From NCBI GenBank assembly GCA_036565725.1, contig DATCXQ010000063.1, forward strand, positions 1-16,239: a stretch of DNA of 16,239 nt, written 5' to 3'. Shown here piece by piece: positions 13,401-16,239 of this stretch. Numbering within the stretch: position 1 is the stretch's first letter; every line of letters begins with the position of its first letter. The DNA comes from JAJVID01 sp036565725 (lineage in GTDB: Bacteria; Acidobacteriota; Blastocatellia; RBC074). The notes beneath the pieces were generated by a model. That model did no database searches and was not told the origin of the DNA. It saw nothing but the letters and a program-made list of their open reading frames with translations. The translations under genes were made by a program, and so were the position numbers.

Positions 13401-13429
13401 TTGACAACGATTTCCGCATCGTCAAGAAT
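13401..13429 (+). promoter_or_regulatory. Sigma-70-type promoter for tRNA-Lys
   Basis: TTGACA (13401-13406), a perfect -35, is followed after exactly 17 bases by AAGAAT (13424-13429), a four-of-six -10. Transcription would begin about 40 nt before the tRNA. CTTGAC and GTCAAG also form an inverted repeat here, so a hairpin terminator of the upstream gene is an alternative reading. Confidence 0.5.
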
Positions 13430-13474
13430 ACGCCCCGTCGACCGATCCACTTCGATCGCCAATCTTCAAAGCAA

Positions 13475-13547
13475 GGGCCGTTAGCTCAGTTGGTAGAGCA
13501 GTTGACTCTTAATCAACGGGTCGCTGGTTCGAGCCCAGCACGGCCCA
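13475..13547 (+). tRNA. tRNA-Lys (anticodon CTT)
   Basis: All arms are seen: acceptor GGGCCGT/ACGGCCC (7 bp), D stem GCTC/GAGC with AGTTGGTA loop, anticodon stem GTTGA/TCAAC with loop CTCTTAA giving CUU, variable GGGTC, T arm GCTGG-TTCGAGC-CCAGC, and discriminator A at 13547. It decodes AAG. CCA is not encoded, so it is added after RNase Z processing. The 3' end lies 6 nt from the stop of the opposite-strand response regulator. Confidence 0.97.
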
Positions 13548-13553
13548 TCCTTC

Positions 13554-14984
13554 TCATCCCTCGACATTCAATTCATTTATCAACCGGTGTAAATATTGGC
13601 GGCTGATCTTGAGTCGAGGCGCGGCCTCAGTTCTCAACCCATTGCATTCGCGCAGGGCCTGCCGCACCAGTTGGCGTTTGAAATTCTGGATGGCCGTCTC
13701 GAACGAAAGCTCGGGAGGCAGCAAGCCGTCTTGGAGTTCCAACTGAGGGACGGCCGACGGCGCTGACGTGTTCTGTACGCCGTTGGCCTGGCTGATTACT
13801 TTCTCCGGCAGGAACCTTTCGTCCAGCACGGTAGAATCGCTGATCACTACGGCGCGCTCGATCACGTTTTCGAGTTCACGGATGTTGCCCGGCCAGCGAT
13901 AAGCCAACAGGCTGTTGACTAAGGTGGGGGTGAAGGTGGGAGTCGTCCTGTTGTGCTTTGTGGCGGATTTCGCGGCGAAATGGGTGGCCAGAATCGGAAT
14001 GTCGTCAGGGCGTTCGCGGAGCGGAGGCAGTTCCAGGTTGACGACGTTCAAGCGGTAGTAAAGGTCTTGGCGGAATTGATTGGCTTCGACCATCTGTTCC
14101 AGATCGCGATTGGTCGCCGCGATGACTCGAATGTCCACCGAGATCGGTTGTTTCCCGCCCAGTCGTTCGAATTGTCTCTCCTGCAACACGCGCAGCAATT
14201 TCACCTGCATGGCCGGCGACAACTCGCCGATCTCGTCCAGAAAAAGAGTCCCGCCGTCGGCCAATTCGAAACGGCCTTGACGGCGCGTGTTGGCGCCGGT
14301 GAACGCGCCCTTTTCGTGGCCGAAAAGCTCCGACTCGATCAGGCTTTCGGGCAGCGCCGCGATGTTGCAGGCGACAAAGGATGAGCGGGCGCGGGGGCTG
14401 ATGTTGTGAATGAACTGCGCCAACATCTCCTTGCCCGTGCCCGATTCGCCTGTGATCAGGACGGTCGCGCTTGTGACGGCTACCGAGCGCGCCTGGTCGG
14501 TGACGCGGCGCAGCGCCGGACTCGACCCGACTATTCCGCCCTGCCAGCCGGCCTTGCCGAGCTCCTTGCGCAGGTTGAGGTTGTCCTGTTCAAGTGAGTA
14601 ATGGTTGGCCGCGCGGCGGACGATGATCTCGACCTCGTCGATTTTGAACGGCTTATGGAAAAGGTCGTAAGCGCCCCGCTGCACGACTTTTAGCGCGGTC
14701 TCCCGGTCCTCGTCGCCGGTGATGACTATGACCGGCAGCAAAGGGTTGAGTTTGCGCGCCGCCTCGAGAATGGCCAGCCCCTCAGAGATGTCCGATTCGA
14801 CGGGCGGCATGCGCAGGTCGCAGAGCACCACGTCGATCGGCTCGGTCTCGATCATCGCCAGAGCCTGCCGACGCGAATCCGCCTGGAGAACGCGATATTT
14901 CTCTTCCAGCGCCCAGTAAAGCTGTTTTCGCACGGCCTCGTGATCATCGACCACGAGCACGGTTTGTTTCGATTCTTCAGGCAT
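13554..14984 (-). CDS. Sigma-54-dependent response regulator (NtrC family, PrsR-like)
   Basis: The 476-residue protein has three domains. The receiver (about 7-122) contains Asp13/Asp14, phospho-acceptor Asp56 (LCDLRMPP), Thr89 and Lys111 (HKPF). The AAA+ sigma-54 activator domain (about 150-385) has Walker A GESGTGKE at 179-186, the sigma-54 contact loop GAFTGA at 226-231, Walker B GGTLFLDEIGEL, and the R-finger region YRLNVVNLELPPLRERPDD. A Fis-type helix-turn-helix lies at the end (LRTEAAPRLKISRQYLHRLI). It would activate sigma-54 promoters when phosphorylated. The receiver features QLYWAL and an LRMPP-to-EGLAILE insertion resemble PrsR of PEP-CTERM/exopolysaccharide systems; that assignment is tentative. 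The start lies 3 nt after the kinase stop and lacks a Shine-Dalgarno, so it is translationally coupled. Targets are not in the window. Confidence 0.95.
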   Translation of the reverse strand: MPEESKQTVLVVDDHEAVRKQLYWALEEKYRVLQADSRRQALAMIETEPIDVVLCDLRMPPVESDISEGLAILEAARKLNPLLPVIVITGDEDRETALKVVQRGAYDLFHKPFKIDEVEIIVRRAANHYSLEQDNLNLRKELGKAGWQGGIVGSSPALRRVTDQARSVAVTSATVLITGESGTGKEMLAQFIHNISPRARSSFVACNIAALPESLIESELFGHEKGAFTGANTRRQGRFELADGGTLFLDEIGELSPAMQVKLLRVLQERQFERLGGKQPISVDIRVIAATNRDLEQMVEANQFRQDLYYRLNVVNLELPPLRERPDDIPILATHFAAKSATKHNRTTPTFTPTLVNSLLAYRWPGNIRELENVIERAVVISDSTVLDERFLPEKVISQANGVQNTSAPSAVPQLELQDGLLPPELSFETAIQNFKRQLVRQALRECNGLRTEAAPRLKISRQYLHRLINELNVEG

Positions 14985-14987
14985 AAA

Positions 14988-16239
14988 TCAAATTGGCGCG
15001 GAGCCCACCGCCGCCGTTTTCAAATCGCCGGTGCTCAGATCTTCGGCCTTCATCGGAAGAATGAGTTTAAATTCGGTCCCCACATTGACTCTGCTCGCCA
15101 CGTCTATTCGTCCGCCGTGTTGTTCGATAATGTCGCGGCATGAATAAAGTCCGAGTCCGATGCCCTTCTTCTTGGTCGTGGCGAACGGGTGGAACAGGCG
15201 CTCGCGCATGAATTCTTCGGTCATGCCCTTGCCGGTGTCGGCCACCGCGACGAACGCCGTGCCGTTGTCCTGCCAGGTCGCTACGCGGAGGCTGCCGCCG
15301 TCGGGCATCGCCTCAAGAGCGTTGATAACCAGGTTTTCAATCACGCGCTCGACGGCCTTGCCGTCCACCAGGGCGAAGAGATCGGGTTTTAGTTCGGACG
15401 AGACGTCATACTTGCCGGACGCCTGCGCCGCCGTGCGCTGGACGACGCGGTCGACCAGGAGAGAGATGTTCGACCTTTCGCGGAAGCGTTTGGTCGGCGT
15501 GCGAGGGTCGGATAGTTTCGCGACCAGGTTCTGCAGGTTGTTGACCGAATCGGAGAGCGTACGCATCGCGTCCTCCTTGAACCCCTCGCGGTCGAACTTG
15601 CGCTCCATGTTATTGACCAGCAGTGAAAGTGAGAGTATCTGGTTCTTGAGGTCATGCGTCAATACCGAAGAGAGCCTCGCGAACGATTCGAACTGCTTCT
15701 GCTCGCCTTCCTTGCGGATCATTTCGCGCAAACGGTCCGCCATCCGGTTGAACGCCTCGGCCAGTACGCGGGTCTCGTCCTTGGCCTTGATCTTGATCTG
15801 ATATGTGAGGTTGCCCATGGCTATCGCCTTTGCGCCCTTCGTCACACGTCGGATCGAATCGGTGATATCGCTGATCAGGTAGTAGAGCGCGAGCATCGCG
15901 ACAATGACCAACAACATCGTCAGCAGCAGGAGCACTAAGCTGTCGAACTCTAGCTGTCTGGCGCCCTTGCTGTAATCCCCAATCATCAGGATCGAGAGCT
16001 TAGGCGACGTGTCCTCGCGCAAATGATGCGAAAAGACCCACTGGTCGCGGTCAAAGCCGTTACCCTGCCCTTGGATCAAAGACGTGAAAACGTCGCTCAG
16101 GTCGGGGAAGGCCTCGCCGTACATCCGGCCCTGCTTCGCCTGGTCGGTGGCGTAAAGCACGACGCCCCCCGGGCTGAGAATGACAGCCGCGGGAGAGAAC
16201 CGGTCCGGCGCTTCAGGGATGCGAGGCCCCGCCGCCGCC
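14988..16239 (-). CDS. Sensor histidine kinase (PrsK-like), 5' partial
   Basis: The frame is open to the right edge, so the N-terminus is missing; 416 residues are visible. The order is the end of an extracytoplasmic sensor region, one membrane segment (about visible residues 101-121), a HAMP domain (ITDSIRRVTKGAKAIAMGNL onward), a dimerisation helix with the phospho-acceptor His195 in LTHDLKNQILSLSLLVNNME, and a HATPase with N box ENLVINALEAM, G1 VADTGKGM and G2 KGIGLGLYSCRDIIEQHGG. The HDLKN variant of the H box is shared with PrsK kinases. It would phosphorylate the regulator encoded 3 nt downstream. The GTG at 16160 is internal and not the true start. The stimulus is unknown. Confidence 0.93.
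   Translation of the reverse strand, partial: AAAGPRIPEAPDRFSPAAVILSPGGVVLYATDQAKQGRMYGEAFPDLSDVFTSLIQGQGNGFDRDQWVFSHHLREDTSPKLSILMIGDYSKGARQLEFDSLVLLLLTMLLVIVAMLALYYLISDITDSIRRVTKGAKAIAMGNLTYQIKIKAKDETRVLAEAFNRMADRLREMIRKEGEQKQFESFARLSSVLTHDLKNQILSLSLLVNNMERKFDREGFKEDAMRTLSDSVNNLQNLVAKLSDPRTPTKRFRERSNISLLVDRVVQRTAAQASGKYDVSSELKPDLFALVDGKAVERVIENLVINALEAMPDGGSLRVATWQDNGTAFVAVADTGKGMTEEFMRERLFHPFATTKKKGIGLGLYSCRDIIEQHGGRIDVASRVNVGTEFKLILPMKAEDLSTGDLKTAAVGSAPI

Overview
This is a roughly 60% GC bacterial chromosomal segment with dense, mostly housekeeping content and no phage, insertion-sequence or CRISPR signature. The mix of genes (an F420-type LLM oxidoreductase beside MmsA, a secreted TPR plus aspartic protease protein, a PrsK/PrsR-like two-component pair, an Ogg2-type DNA glycosylase, a tRNA without an encoded CCA end) and the heptamer-hairpin intergenic repeats suggest an Acidobacteriota-like organism, perhaps Blastocatellia. 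That assignment is an inference from remembered family distributions, not a measured placement.

Layout. On the + strand, 1-2398 holds the end of an LLM-class oxidoreductase and a CoA-acylating methylmalonate-semialdehyde dehydrogenase (mmsA), probably one catabolic operon. Then come RNase Z (rnz, 2576-3499), a small secreted or membrane protein of unknown role (3628-4143), an Ogg2-like 8-oxoguanine DNA glycosylase (4200-4850), a secreted TPR protein with two retropepsin-like aspartic protease lobes (4971-6617), a PIN-domain toxin candidate with a small basic partner (6702-7438), and a conserved-looking hypothetical (7484-8266). The three junctions between 4851 and 7224 are each filled by a hairpin built of 7-bp repeats. 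The repeat unit differs at each junction but the architecture is the same.

From 8290 to 12632 all genes are on the - strand. In transcription order they are folD, coaE, a four-helix membrane protein, an aldo/keto reductase and a secreted DUF4440-FKBP fusion. The FKBP part has its own in-frame ATG with a strong Shine-Dalgarno, so a second, cytosolic product is plausible. A divergent regulatory region (about 12698-12778) faces folD on one side. On the other it faces a roughly 280-nt structured leader or small RNA followed by an 88-aa coiled-coil protein (13066-13332) and tRNA-Lys(CUU). The window ends with a sigma-54-dependent response regulator and its histidine kinase on the - strand, the kinase running off the right edge.

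The items most worth following are the heptamer-hairpin series around the PIN pair, the internal start in the DUF4440-FKBP gene, the single-chain double aspartic protease, and the structured leader upstream of the coiled-coil gene. All functional statements rest on motif recognition by eye; no database search was run.
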